A stretch of DNA of 64,000 nucleotides, taken from the NCBI GenBank assembly GCA_036023115.1, contig JAYKKT010000046.1:2740501-2804500 (forward strand), in the 5' to 3' direction. How positions within the stretch are numbered: position 1 is the first letter of the stretch; every line of letters begins with the position of its first letter. Source of the stretch: Brasenia schreberi (Eukaryota; Streptophyta; Magnoliopsida; Nymphaeales; Cabombaceae). The notes beneath the pieces are model-generated. The model searched no databases. It was not told the origin of the DNA and saw only the letters and a program-made list of their open reading frames with translations. A program made the position numbers and the translations under genes. Below, piece after piece: positions 11,558 through 24,111 of the stretch.

Positions 11558-12873
11558 CGGGGACGAGATCCGGTAGCGAGATACTCGGCCACGATCTAGG
11601 GAAATGCCGGATCGCCAGAACGATTTTTCCAGCTGCCGCGGTTCAGATCAGCCGGCATCGGTATTCCTGGGTGTCCGTTTCATACTTTTTGGGTTCGATC
11701 CTCCCGACGATGCCAAGGCGAGTTTGATCTGTCCTTCATCTCGTTTGGATTGTAAATAATTGTCGATATCAAAGGTTGATGTTGCACGAATCGCCGATAG
11801 TCGAATGACATTCACTAACGAATGTCTATGCATACACAAAACGAATCAAGAAGCAGTGCAAAACTGTATGATTTATTTATGAAATGAGGTCTTATTTAGA
11901 GACACTTTACGTAACAAGAAACAAGTAAGTAATAAAACAAATGGGATGAACTTATGGCCGGATAACTAGTGCTGTCCGGTGAGCACTAGTGGTTGGGATC
12001 CAACGGCTAGTAGTTGTTGGGATCCAACGGCTACTAGTTGGGGCTTCCCAACGGTACCCATAGTTGAAACTCGCCGATATATTAGTACCGGGACGAAATC
12101 GTGCGTGGAGGAGGAATCGACGTTGAGCGTATGATTCTACTCACGTCAACGTGGACCAACTCACTCGCGTACGTCTTCTTTCCCCCTTGATTGTATGTGC
12201 TTGTTTGGAAAGCGAAAAGCTCAAACGAAAGGGTTGATTTGTTGATTTTACCGTCTAACCATAATTCTTAAAGACGATCAGTACCAAAACCTGTTCATCG
12301 TTGGGAAGTTTGATATGCCTTGTTGTGTTGCTGTCATCCTCATGAACGGGTTTTTTCTTCCTCCGGTCATTTTTTAATGTTTTACAGGACCATCCGGTGT
12401 GTGGCGGTGCGTGGCGTGATGGTAAGATTGTCGTCACGAAGCTGTGGGTGGAGCATAGCGTAAACGACGGGAAACTTGGCGATACTTATCTTGTATGCTA
12501 TTTGCTTCGCTTCATTTCATCCACTTGAAGTTATTGATTTCGGTAGATGTACTATTCTATCAACAGAAGATTCCCACGAACAATTGAATGACAAAAGGAC
12601 GAAACTTTGGGAAGATATCTTTATGACTTTCTTAGTTGACACAGAAATGATTATTCGAGAGTAGCTCATAAGTACCCGAGTGCTGTGTTCTTGGGCTTCT
12701 CATTTTGCTAGTCTACCATGATAGAATGATGTCTGCCATATTAGCTGCATGGCAATATTATTAAGATGAAGTTACACGCTATGTCTGTAATGCAATATAA
12801 ACTTAATATACCGAGTGCACAAGAATGTGCGCCATGCTGCTATATTATTATTGTAACATGACATACATTATAC

Positions 12874-12930
12874 TTAGCCGACCCCGTCTAGTATGGGAAA
12901 AGGCTTAGTTGTAGTTGTAGTTGTTGTTGT
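12874..12930 (+). mobile_element. 57-bp RTE LINE 3'-end insertion with TSD
   Basis: The insert starts TTAGCCGACCCCGTCTAG and ends in a (TTG)n-like tail. It is flanked by ATGACATACATTATAC (12858-12873) and ATGGCATACATTATAC (12931-12946), a 16-bp duplication with one mismatch. It lies in the intron between exons 3 and 4 of the BRCT/PHD gene. Confidence 0.92.
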
Positions 12931-13081
12931 ATGGCATACATTATACCAACTGGAGTTCAGCCTGCAAATTCCAAAACAAAAACGAAAACTTTTCATAAGC
13001 ACAACATGATAATAACTACAAGATGTCTATGGTTGGAGACTCTCAAAATGGATCAGTTTTACACACGCAGAAATCTTGCTT

Positions 13082-13275
13082 TCAAAGTATGGGAAGGCAA
13101 GAAAGAGAAAAACACATGCAAAAGGGTGGGGCACATCTGAATGCCTTTGGATATTCTTGTTAAACTGTGATATATGTAAACAACTTTGCTATCAAAGTAG
13201 GTGAAGACATGAAAGATGACAAATGATGCAAAGGGGTGGGACACATCTAATGCCTTTCTTTGTTATTGCTAAATC
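13082..13275. repeat. Tandem duplication, period about 110 bp, in a BRCT/PHD intron
   Basis: TCAAAGTATGGGAAGGCA at 13082 and TCAAAGTAGGTGAAGACA at 13192 open two copies. Both continue to TGCAAAAGGGTGGGGCACA or TGCAAAGGGGTGGGACACA and then TCT(GA)AATGCCTTT. The copies have diverged. Confidence 0.8.
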
Positions 13276-15327
13276 AGCAGTAGAATGCAAGAATAGTTTG
13301 GGTATCTTGTAGATTACATTCTTACTAGTTTAATGGTCTCTCTTTTTACTCATGACTTTCAACTGTTTGAACCCTTTTAGTGATTTTGATCTCTTCTAAG
13401 TAGTAGAGTTGGTTTCTGTACTACACACTTGACAGTTAATTTTATTGTTTGGGCAGAGTTTGTATATGCCTGTAAAAGATATGAATGGGATTCCAGGTGC
13501 TAGGCAATTAGTCATTTGTTTGACTGGATATCAAAAGAAAGAGCGGTCTGATATTCAGGTGCGTTTCTGATGCTTTCTTTCTTTTGATACTCTTTGTGGC
13601 ATTGATCTTTACGGTGCGATATTATATGTTAACTTTATGAGTCTTGAGATCAGACACCTATTTTTCCCTTTGTTTTTGATAGTTACTAGTTAATATATGC
13701 AGTTCACTGGTTTGGGTTGCAAGTAAGAAGTGAATATAGAAGTTCTTGTTTCTCTCTTTGATCGTGGAGTGCACCCAAAATGCATCTAGCAAAAACAGCC
13801 AGTCGGGAATCTTTTCAAGCTCTTTGTGGGTCTCTTGAATGGTGACAGCAGAGATAATTATGAAATAAAAGTTCCTGATGAAACTCTTTGTGCTGATGTT
13901 TCTGGTAAGAGAAGCACTTCACTCAGCTGCTCGAGAGCATTAAAAAAGTCAACAGTGTCATGCTCACCAAAAGCGCCTTCAACTGGGTTAAACACTTTGC
14001 AAGCTACACAGGTTGGTAAAGAATCTGTCTCTGGACAAATGGTTCAATTAGCTATAGATAAAATTAACGTTCGTTCAGCTGATGTTATATCACCATCAGG
14101 AGAGTGTGTAGAGAAAATAACAGAGTCCACTAAACGTAAAGCAGAAGATAGTGAACTTGCTGGTTGTTATGGCGTGTCAGTTCATGAACCTATACCGACA
14201 CTTAATTTCTCTGATGGTAATGTGTCAAACCTGTTGACCTTCTTCTGCAAAAACTGCTGAAGATGCACAGGATGACCCATCTATGAAAAAATTGTTGAGT
14301 TTCAAAAGAAATTCTCTTAAACGGGGCATTGCATCTCCGGCTAGTCTCATTGATGAAACTGATTCACCTGTGCATGTCAATGTTGCTGGTCTTCATGAAC
14401 ATGCAGTTTTAGCTACATCATCAGACTGGATGCATGTTGCAAATATGTCTTCACTAGAATATTATGAGAACAGAAGTGAAGGGTCTCTTGACTTGGATGG
14501 CAAGAAGGTAGCCCTACAACCGTTAGGGTGCACAGAGGCTGAATGTCTGTTTAATCAGGAAAATAACAACGCAAGCAAGTAATCAATTTATTTGGGTACA
14601 CATGAGGATGGAACTAAAGAACCAGGAGTCTCTGAAGGATCGCCAAGAAGCAATCACAAGTTCTCATTTGAAAACTGCCAAAATGACGAGAGTGCTAAAA
14701 AGTGTAGCAATGGAAATGCTGACATTAAGGGATGTTCTAAAAGTTCCTCCAATAGGCTGACCAAAAGGTTGACAGTGAAGAACTTCACTAGTAGGACTAG
14801 TCTCAATGCTGGGAATCCCCTCAAACAGAAGCTTGACTTGAATTCCAGTGATATCACTAATCAGGCCAAGAACAATGTCCAAGAAGGACAAGGTACAGTT
14901 GTTCCAGCGACAATGGAAGAAACACAAACCATTGAGAAGGATCTGGTTTCAGGCTCTGCTATACCTAAATCACAGCATGTTTATAAAAGGAATGGCTCGT
15001 CAGTTATGCAGAAGCCTTCAAACAAGTCGAGGCAATCAACTAAAGTTTTGGATGAATGCAACACAAAAGATATTGAAATTGAGTGTGCCAGAAATAAAGA
15101 TCATAATGCTGCCAATAAGAATCATCAGAGTGGGCAAAGTGCTCATAATGAGCTGGCAAATAAAGAGAACAATGCTGGACTTGAAAGAATAGGAGGAAGG
15201 AAGAACATTCAAATGGATCCAGCTCCAAATGAAGACAATTCAAAGCATGGGAGCTTGAATAATGGCAAATCGGAACTGAAAACCCTCAAACAAATTAAAG
15301 CGAAAATCTGAAGTTGTTGATGGAAAT

Positions 15328-15549
15328 GACATGATGCATGTGGATAAATAAATTCAGAATAAGGCAAATGAACAGCATATTGATGCCTATGAGAAGCAGC
15401 CAAGTAAGAAGATAGTGTCTAAAGCTAAGAAAGGGAAGGACATGATGCACGCTGACAAGGAAAATCAGAATAATGTAAATCAACAGCAAAGTGACGACAA
15501 TGAGAAACTGCCAAGTAAGAAGATGGTTTCTAAAGCTAACAAAGTGAAT
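15328..15549 (+). repeat. 37-residue in-frame tandem repeat inside the BRCT/PHD large exon
   Basis: Units 15328-15438 and 15439-15549 (111 bp each) both begin GACATGATGCA and both contain the peptide core QPSKKIVSKAK or LPSKKMVSKAN. The first unit carries TAA at 15349-15351 exactly where the second has GAA, so one base change made this stop. Confidence 0.88.
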
Positions 15550-17937
15550 GCACAGAATAATAGCATTCAGGCTAAAAACAGATCCAGAGCAATGAAGATT
15601 TCCACAATCATGCAATCTGAGCCTCGATGGTTTATATTGAGTGGCCATCGTTTTCAGAGAAAGGAATTTCAACAGGCCATTAATTGCCTACAGGGCAGAG
15701 TTTGTCGAGACTCTCATCAATGGTGTTACCAGGCCACCCATTTTATTGTTCCAGAACCTGTACGCAGAACAGAGAAGTTTTTTGCGGCAGCAGCAGCTGG
15801 AAGGTACCTTTATTGGCATCAAAATATGATATAGACAAGTATTTATTATGCTGGTGTTTGGAACACTGTGGCATGGATAGGCTGGCTTTAAACTGAAAGA
15901 GTCATTCTTGTCGGTTTTGCAGTGCAACCAACTATTAGCCAATTGACAAGGAAAATTAAACACTGTTGTTTATTTTTGGTTGTTAAGTTGACTGCAGCGT
16001 TTCAAGTTTTGACTTCTAATACATGATTGACGATTTATATATTCATGCTCGTATCATTTCGGAAGATTCAGTAAGATGTTTGTATGTGACACAGTCAAGC
16101 ATGCGTCTGCATGCTGGAGTTGTGTAAGGTTAAATCGTTATGTAAAAATTTCAGTTTTTATATTCACCAAATCTATCTCATTGACTTCAATGGCCTATAA
16201 ACAACAAGTCCTTTTGCAGACACATGGTTACTTTTTTATGTTAAAAATTGCTTTTAGTCTGGAGGTAAAAGAAAATGTCAATCCATTGTCTACAGGGATG
16301 TCTTTTCAAAATTTGACTTCGTGAATTGAAATTGTGCTTTTGAGTTAGGGATCTATATTGTCACAGTTACATACTTTTTAAGGTATTATGTGAATATCTG
16401 TATTCCTCACTGCATCACACTCATCTTAAATCTTAAATCTTAAATCCTATTTGAGTTCAATACTGCATGTAGGCTTTTGATGCAGGTAGTTCTGTTTGCT
16501 GGATGCCCTTACTGTCTTATTGTTGTCAACGTTATCCCCTAAAGGACTTGGGGTTTTCTCACAAATGACTCTCCTGAAATTCACTTTGCTCAAATGTTCT
16601 TTGTAATTGATTATAGAACTATTTCTAATTCAGGTGGATACTGAAGATTGATTACCTGACGTCCAGTAGTCAGGCGGGGAAGTTCCTTGAGGAAGAACCT
16701 TTTGAGTGGTACAAGAATGGCCTCAGTTTGGATGGTGCAATTAACTTGGAAGCTCCAAGAAAGTGGCGCTTATTACGGCAAAGAACAGGGCATGGTGCAT
16801 TCTATGGAATGAAAATCATCATATATGGAGAGTGCATTGCTCCATCTTTGGTAAGCATCAGCCTCTTCTCCACTCTGCTCTTCTATTTTGCATCTTCTTT
16901 TCTGGTTGCGTAGTTGTGCTAGGATTTGTTATGCCACCGTCTCAGAAGTGGGGTGTTGGAAAGAAAGGGTTCGTTCCTCTAAAGTGTCAGTGTCTGAGTC
17001 TATAAACTGTACATAATCAATACATGCCACACGTTTCTGTTGTTTTTTCATGTTGAAATATATTTTTGTGACAATATTTTGCATTGATTCAATATTTCTG
17101 AACCGTTTGTGCAATCACTAACGTCTTGCTGTTTCACACCCATAACCTTTGATTTGAAACAGAATAAACAGACTCCTTGTTATTTTCCGCTTCTATGCTG
17201 CAAAACGGCTCCTGTTCACCATTATACACACACTTTAAGGCAGAGATAGATTGGAAGGATTTATCTAGCAGTTTGCTTCTCTTGCCTTGGCTAGTAAGTA
17301 ACAAGAGGTGGAATTGAACGGATTGAAAAGTTCAATCTGTCATGATCTTGAGCGCTTCCTTGTGGTTGCTGTGTAAGATTTCTAAGAGTGTCATTTCCAG
17401 GATACAATGAAGCGTGTGGTGAAGGCCGGTGATGGTACAATCCTGGCTACCTCCCCTCCCTATCATCGTTTCCTCAACTCTGGTATGGACTTTGCCATTG
17501 TTAGCCCCGGTATGCCTCGTACCGATGCATGGATTCGGGAATTCATTGCTCATGAAGTTCCATGTGTTCTTGCTGATTACTTAGTGGAATTTGTCTGCAA
17601 GCCCGGCTATTCACTCGATCGCCATGTCCTCTATAACATGCATGCTGCTGCTGAACAATCACATTCCAACCTCTTAAAGAAGTTGGAGCAGGTAGTTAAG
17701 GTGCCTTTAGAGGATGATGAGATTGTGTGCTCAGTCTGCCACTCACGTGACAGAGGAGAAGTAATGCTCATCTGTGGAGATGATGACAGAAAAACTGGCT
17801 GCGGTCCAGCAATGCATATTGACTGTTGCGATCCTCCGATAGAATCTGTTCCGGAGGATGATTGGTTCTGTTCAAAGTGTAATAGTGCCATCGACAAGAA
17901 CGGCGATAAGGCGGGTTCAGTTTTGAAAGCCAAATGA

Positions 17938-18925
17938 TCTAATTAGTTCAAGTTGTTGGCTGATTATATGTCTTGTTAATAGAGTCATATCATCTAAATG
18001 TAGGAAGAGAGGAAGTTTTACACTTTTCATGGCCGGGAACCAGGAACGCTATTGGTATTAGCTTGGTTTCGGAGTTCTGGGACGCGTTCAGCTCAGCACG
18101 GAATCCTATAAATCTGGTTCAGAATTCGAAGTCAATTTGCTAATAAAGATTTGCATAAGTTTGAATCTGAATTGCCTTTGATCGGATTATTTGTGTATAA
18201 AGTAGAAACTAGTCATATTTGGGGTGGATTCAGTATTGAAATTTGTTACCGAAGCTGATTCTGCGATGAAATCGTTTAGGCACGAACGACTGATTCAATT
18301 GTAAGCTTAGGGTGATGGTGGAGCCGTCGAAATGGGACAGGCCCATGGGGCCAATCTAGCGTGGCTCTAAAAATGTAAGGGGCTGAGTTAGAAAATATAA
18401 GCCCATATGTTTAAAAGGACCTTTTATCCTATCCCTCATGGCTGAGGTGGTTCTGGCTTGGCTGGCCCCACCAAAGGGGATATATAAGCGGTCCGGAAAA
18501 TGCAATGCATTCTATTGCACATACATATATATATATATATATATACATATAACTTTTCTTTTCATCTTAACACACATTAATCAAATGAGTTGTATGAGCA
18601 CACTCCCATTTCACCGTCTTTTAGCTACTTCAACCAAACATTCCCCTTCATCACCTTTTGTTACTCTTACAACTAACTCTCTGGTATCATGATAACCATT
18701 ACCAAATCACTTAAAAGAACTTGAATATATATACACAGGTCATTTTTTGATTTTTTAAATAGCTTTTGATAGTGACAGTCATGATTTTGATTAACAACCT
18801 TGAAAGAGAGTCATAGTAGGATAATGGTCGGTGGTCGAATCAATTGAGTTGGAGTCATACTCTCCCTCTCTCTCGAACTTCTCATAGCCCCAGTTATACA
18901 AATAATAGAATAAGTTGTTCACATG
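17938..18925. other. Intergenic, downstream of BRCT/PHD gene
   Basis: Probable 3' UTR to about 18100, then non-coding DNA. A (TA)n tract at about 18526-18547 is followed by sequence (about 18548-18740) that shares short blocks (CACTTAAAAGAAC) with the element at 36285-36617, suggesting an older relative of that MITE. No gene is seen. Confidence 0.5.
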
Positions 18926-19401
18926 TAGGGGTGTTTGTGGTTCTGTTGTAGCCTCAATCTTGAACTAAACCACTATTTTACAGTTTTAGTTTTTAGAGAA
19001 CCGAACTAAATCGTGGCGTGATCAAAACCAAACTGGCAGTTTCAGTTCAGTTCGGTTCTGAATGACAATTTTACTTAGGGTTTAGCTAAATAATGAGTAT
19101 TATGTTATCATATTATTTGGATATATGGTTCAAAATTAATATGTATATGAGCTTATAAAACTCATATATATAAACTTCTATATAAGTATATATACATATA
19201 TATAAAGTCATAAACTTACCAAGTTTTATATGTAATAAACTTTATATATGCAACGGTTAAGTTTCAATACTGAAACCGCAAATCAAACCATCAATCGTTT
19301 TCCTATTAAAACTGAACTGAACCAAACCACTCGGCATCTAGAACTGAATCACACCACCGTTTTGGTTTGGTTCGATTCCAACAATTCCTTGAACAACCCT
19401 A
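18926..19401. mobile_element. hAT-type MITE with perfect 8-bp TSD
   Basis: The element begins TAGGGGTGTTTG and ends GAACAACCCTA. It is flanked on both sides by TTCACATG (18918-18925 and 19402-19409). The 8-bp duplication and TAGGGGTG-like ends are hallmarks of the hAT superfamily. The interior is rich in inverted AACCAAACC/GGTTCGGTT blocks and has no transposase, so it is non-autonomous (476 bp). Confidence 0.9.
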
Positions 19402-19409
19402 TTCACATG

Positions 19410-20050
19410 TATAACATTAGCATTATGAAATTTTCAAGATTTTTAGATAGGATTAGCCTAGAGGCCCTTGGGCCTCTGGACATAGTGCAGTCAGTTTAAT
19501 AATGATCGACTGACATTGCTCGTTTGATCTCTTCAAGAGGATTTCGCAAGTATCCCAATAAAATTCCACAGTAGCAAACACTGTCTAAGAGGTATCGTGA
19601 AGCAAGTCATAGTCTCTAGAAGCAACCTGGGTAGGCGAGAATTTTCCTGGCCCTATAAAAACTATGGACCAGCCCAGCCCGGTCCCAATTTTCCTTGTTC
19701 CACCAATGGCTGGAGCTGAGCCAGGCTGGGCCGACCTGTATTGACAGTTCTAGGTGATGAACTTAGGTGTGCAGAAGAATGCTAAGTAGCAACATAGCCT
19801 TGTATAGTAGTGGGCAAACGCTCCATTAAAATGCTGAGCCAAGCTATTCAAGTCACTGACAATCAAAGGAAAGACATTGAGTCATTTCTGCCTTCAGTAT
19901 CAAACTTGTACTTCCTTGACGTTGCAGAGAATTTCCTTTTTACTCATTGATAATAAACTTTACCTCGGCAAAGGAAAACGTTATCGAATGGATTTTAGGC
20001 ACTTGGCGTTTTAAACTTGTTACTGTTGAACCTTGTTACATGCTCAAACT
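19410..20050. other. Intergenic between two hAT MITEs
   Basis: No coding exon. A C/G-rich block at about 19660-19735 (AGCCCAGCCCGG, GGCTGGGCCGACC) looks like another decayed foldback element, but its ends are unclear. Confidence 0.4.
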
Positions 20051-20445
20051 TGGGGTTTTTCACGGTTCGATTCAGTTTTAGCCTCAACCTGGAACAAACC
20101 ACTAATTACGGTTACTGGTATTTTAAGAACCAAACCAAACCAAACCGTGGCATGATTAGAACTGAAAGCAACACTCTAAAAAAAAATATCATATGATCAA
20201 CCACCACGTATATGCTTTGTTCAAACCTTTAGGACCCATTTTATCCATGTCATGCCATGGATCTTCTCACTCCTTTTTGCTTCTCAATACGGTACTAAGA
20301 TTTTCATTCATAAAAAAGTTTTCCTAGAACCGTGAACCGAACCGTCCAGTATTTTTCTATTAAAACCAAACCAAACCGTTTGATATCTAGAACCTAACCA
20401 AACCACTGGTTTGGTTCTGCTCCAACAGATCTTTGAACACTCCTA
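20051..20445. mobile_element. hAT-type MITE, related to 18926-19401
   Basis: It shares interior blocks with the first copy (TTAGCCTCAA, AACAAACCACTA, CCGTGGCATGATTAGAAC) and the right end (TTTGAACACTCCTA). Flanks are CTCAAACT (20043-20050) and CTCAAACC (20446-20453), an 8-bp duplication with one mismatch. It is 395 bp long and shorter than the first copy by internal deletion. Confidence 0.85.
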
Positions 20446-20860
20446 CTCAAACCAATATTCTGTGTAAAACCCGCAATCCTGCATGTCACTGCAATTGAAA
20501 GTGGACGAATTCAATCAACTTGATTGCTGTGTGAATTTGCCCAACAAGACTGCCATGACTAGTTTACAGTGTTTGGGATCACTAATACGAAGATGGCACT
20601 TGCAAGCATGCATGGCAGTGAGAAGAGAAACCTTTGTTGGAGAGCAGAAGTGGGGTTCTTAGACTAGTATATATATAATACACGGTTCCTACCTATCTCT
20701 TAGGTGCTCATTCATTATTTTTTGGTAGCAAGAGTATAATTTGAAAAGTTTTAAGAATTTAAAAAAAAATAAAAAGTGAAAGACAATGTTATTATTGATC
20801 TCTCAAAAAGTAAGATCCGATATTTGGTCAGGCAACATCAAGTAAAATCCAGTCACTCTA

Positions 20861-20862
<2 letters not shown>

Positions 20863-20943
<81 letters not shown>

Positions 20944-20957
20944 CAGGCACATGCATG

Positions 20958-21010
<53 letters not shown>
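20863..21010. repeat. Compound microsatellite (TA)n-(AC)n-(AT)n
   Basis: About 80 bp of TA, then CAGGCACATGCATGCAT, then about 36 bp of AC and a short AT run. No gene is associated with it. Confidence 0.97.
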
Positions 21011-23960
21011 GGTCTACCTTAAACCTTACCCCACCCTCGGGTGGGTCTTTTTGATTGAGAACCCGAACCATATAGGGGCCGGGCACACCGGTACCTGCAC
21101 GTGGATAGAGATTTCCATCCCTAGTCTTAAGATCTGACCCCATTATCCTCTGCATAGCAAACGAAGAGTTTACTCCATGATGATAATACCCTTAAAAAAG
21201 CTCACAAGAAGTAGCCATTGCGTATGATATTTCTTTATCTTTTTCGTTATCATACTCTCTTCTTTTTATGATTAGGAACCATCTTTAAGGTAAACGGGAG
21301 TTGGGGCCACAGGCACCATGCTACACTTTCCCTACCTTTGATTTTGATCTTAAGATCCACGGTCAAATACATTTAAAAGATTTGAAAATCAATATATAAA
21401 GGACTTGCAAATTTCTGTTCAAATTTTGATGATTGAAAAACTGATAGTGATTAAGTAGACATTGCTGAACAGGAAAGTATAGTTGGTTTCGTGAAGAACT
21501 TGTACGAAATTGAATTAGATGGTTGTCCATGTGGAAGGATAATCAATGGCTGCTTTCGGTGCAATACATGCTTGCTTAATCTCATGATGAATGAGCTAAA
21601 TAAATGATCATGAGGAAATTTTCGGATTACGAAAGTTCCATATGAAATGAGTCAGGGAATGGAGACACTGCAAACAAGTTTCATGAGCTAAAAAGGAGTT
21701 TATGGGTTAACAATGGGAGTTAAGCTCTATGAGATCCATTCTCCAGTTCTTCCTTACCAGCTCAGTGGTAGAGCAGTCAGCTGTTAACTGACTGGTCACG
21801 GGTTCGACGCCTTAGACTCCTAAGTTAAACTCGTTATGGTATCAATCGTTCAGGTCCTAAAAGGCCCCAGAAGTTTAGGCTTAGACCCCATACAGTATCT
21901 GATTTTTGCTTGCCTCGACCTGTGTTGAGCCATTCCGGTAACTTTTCAGTTCATGCTAATCTCAGGAACTGATAGAATCTTGACAATCTTGGGTTTTTTT
22001 TCTGGCAAGATGCCTTCCAGATCCATTAGAGCTCATACTGAATTGCTGAAAAAGAGAACAAAGAAAAGACTGCAGCTTTTGGTTTGGCTAAATTCTCTCT
22101 TTTTCCAAGTGGGCATTGCCCTCCTCCGGATTTACACTTGGCACCCTTTACCCTGTTAAATCCTGACAACTGGATCCAATTTTTCGGTCATCGTGTCTCA
22201 CATTGAATTGAGACGCGACTGACCCACACACAACGGGCTAAGATCCTACCACAAAGGGGTGCTTTCCTAAGGGTTATGAACACTAGTGAGCCCTCTTGAT
22301 TAAGTATAAAGGTCTTGATTTTATCATCCATTTGGACTGATAATGTAAGATGAAGGGAATGCTTATCTAATATTTAGATAGTGACTGGTTGACACCGCTA
22401 TGAAGAGCAGGTAGATCAAGAAAACTGTCCCTAAGAGATTCTCAGCTCAGCCGCGCGTCGATCCTTATTACACCTTGGTTGACTCTGAAATTGTGCTTGT
22501 GTAGACATCACGGCTCGATCGGAAATGCTTACAGCCTATTAACTTCTCTTTTTCCTGTTTCAAGTGATGATAATGTAATTTCATATAGTTTGAATGTGCA
22601 GGGAATGACTGAATGATGACAGCAACAACAAAGAAAATGCCTAGAGAAGACCTTTTGCATCTTACCAATTCTGGGAAGATGTGAAACCTTGACTGTGACA
22701 TACACTGAAGGGATAAGCTTTCAAATTATGTCTCCATTAGTCTCAACTATCTTTTGAAGGAACCAGAGATGCCACAGACTTCATATGCCAATTCTTGGGC
22801 CCCATTTGAGCTGGTTTTCCATGTGGGAAGTCCATAAATGAGCTGGAAAGGCTGTGTCGAATCAAAAGGAAGGAGGGAATTCCAATGAACTAAAAAAAAT
22901 TAAGTTTTCCTTGAGAACAGATCCATTGAAGTACAAGAATTTAGAGGAAAAAGCTGTGGATTTCTTTCGAGCATATGTGGAAAGACACAGCCAGTTGAGT
23001 CTAGGTGTTTGTTCTGCAATAAGGAAGCCAGAAGACAACAGTGTCATGGGATTCTGTGGTTTAGATGCATAAAGATAAATGTGGATGAGTTCAACCTCGT
23101 ATATCAGATTGGCTTTGTACCTCTGTAATTGCTTAAATAACGGAGCTGTCAAAATGTAAGTTTCAACAAAAAGAACCAAGAGTTCAGAAAGAGTTGACAG
23201 GACTGAACCTGCAATCAATCACATGGTTTGTTAGCCTACTCCATTCAATGGGTTCCTGTTTTCTTAACCAAGTTGACTTTATAAAATTAGTGATCAGCTG
23301 ATCATTTTTGTCAAATCATAATGAAGTCAGTATGCCCATAATATTGATACCTTTCATATTTAGCCCCTAGTTTTGGGCAGTAGTGGCCTTACATGAGAGC
23401 CACCCCCTTGAATGCAAAGAAATAAAACAAGTTCTGAGGATTATTTGTGTGTGTACGCGTGCTTGCATGGAACATGCTTGAAAACCCCCGAGACAAATGA
23501 GTTTTATACGCTTTTCATTTTTCAAAAAAAAAAAAAATCGTGTCATGAGAATGGGTCTAAATTTCGTGTTCCTGTCATGTAAGTTTTGTGATTTTGCTGA
23601 AAACAGGTCACGCTGACACGATTTTCCCGGTGTCACATGGGATGGACACGAACAGGGACTTTTGGGTCCGGTTGATGTGGGGTTCTCATGTCCCTGTCTG
23701 AAATTTCTACCCCTGCCATGAATTATCATCATTCTCCACCAACTCATCTGGGTTTTTAGGCACACATTAGCTTAGCAAACTAGATTCAAGTACACTTTGT
23801 TCATAACTCCAAGAACTTCCTTCCAATCATAAATCAGCTACATTCCAAGCGTCTCACCCAACCTACACTACATTTGGACCACCATGTTGACAATTAACTA
23901 TACTTTGTCAATTTCTTCCAGGCACCCTTCTTCACAAGTTGGAATTAGACTGGGCCTCAC
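21011..23960. other. Gene-free stretch
   Basis: No convincing exon. A tRNA-like sequence at about 21750-21822 carries a 5-bp anticodon stem around CTGTTAA (GTT anticodon) but lacks a paired T-stem, so it is best read as a SINE head or tRNA relic. An open frame at 22854-23072 has no recognisable domain. Confidence 0.5.
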
Positions 23961-23962
23961 AC

Positions 23963-24111
<149 letters not shown>

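Larger units (their letters stand above)
10474..11603. other. Bidirectional upstream region between TMEM205-like and BRCT/PHD genes
   Basis: Shared upstream region of two divergent genes. It holds a GC-rich 5' side near 10480-10750, an AT-rich middle at 11080-11240, a 37-bp LINE end at 11237-11273 and a (TC)n tract at 11524-11555. Open frames here are short and have no recognisable domain. Confidence 0.5.
11604..17937 (+). pseudogene. BRCT/PHD protein gene (At4g02110 type), disrupted
   Basis: Recognisable exons are 11604-11717 (FLGVRFILFGFDPPDDAK), 12086-12172 (GGGIDVE), 12388-12492 (DHPVC...KLWVEHSV), 13457-13558 (NGIPGARQLVICLTGYQKK), a large exon from about 13830 to 15803, 16634-16850 and 17401-17937. 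They encode BRCT1, the start of BRCT2, a Ser/Lys-rich middle, a C-terminal BRCT pair (EPRWFILSGHRF, WILKIDYLTSS, KAGDGTILATSPPY) and a PHD finger (CSVC...CGDDD...MHIDCC...DDWFCSKC). Defects: the rest of BRCT2 is not found after 13558; frameshifts near 14240 and 15300; stops at 14580-14582 and 15349-15351; and a doubly shifted stretch in exon 2. The last three exon junctions are intact and in phase. The family is nuclear and DNA-repair-like. Identity is secure. Pseudogene status is probable, but indel errors in the assembly could mimic part of it. Confidence 0.8.

Noticed and set aside
21750..21822. tRNA-Asn(GTT)-like sequence
   Set aside because: The anticodon arm pairs well but the T-stem and acceptor stem do not, so it is a tRNA-derived relic rather than a gene.
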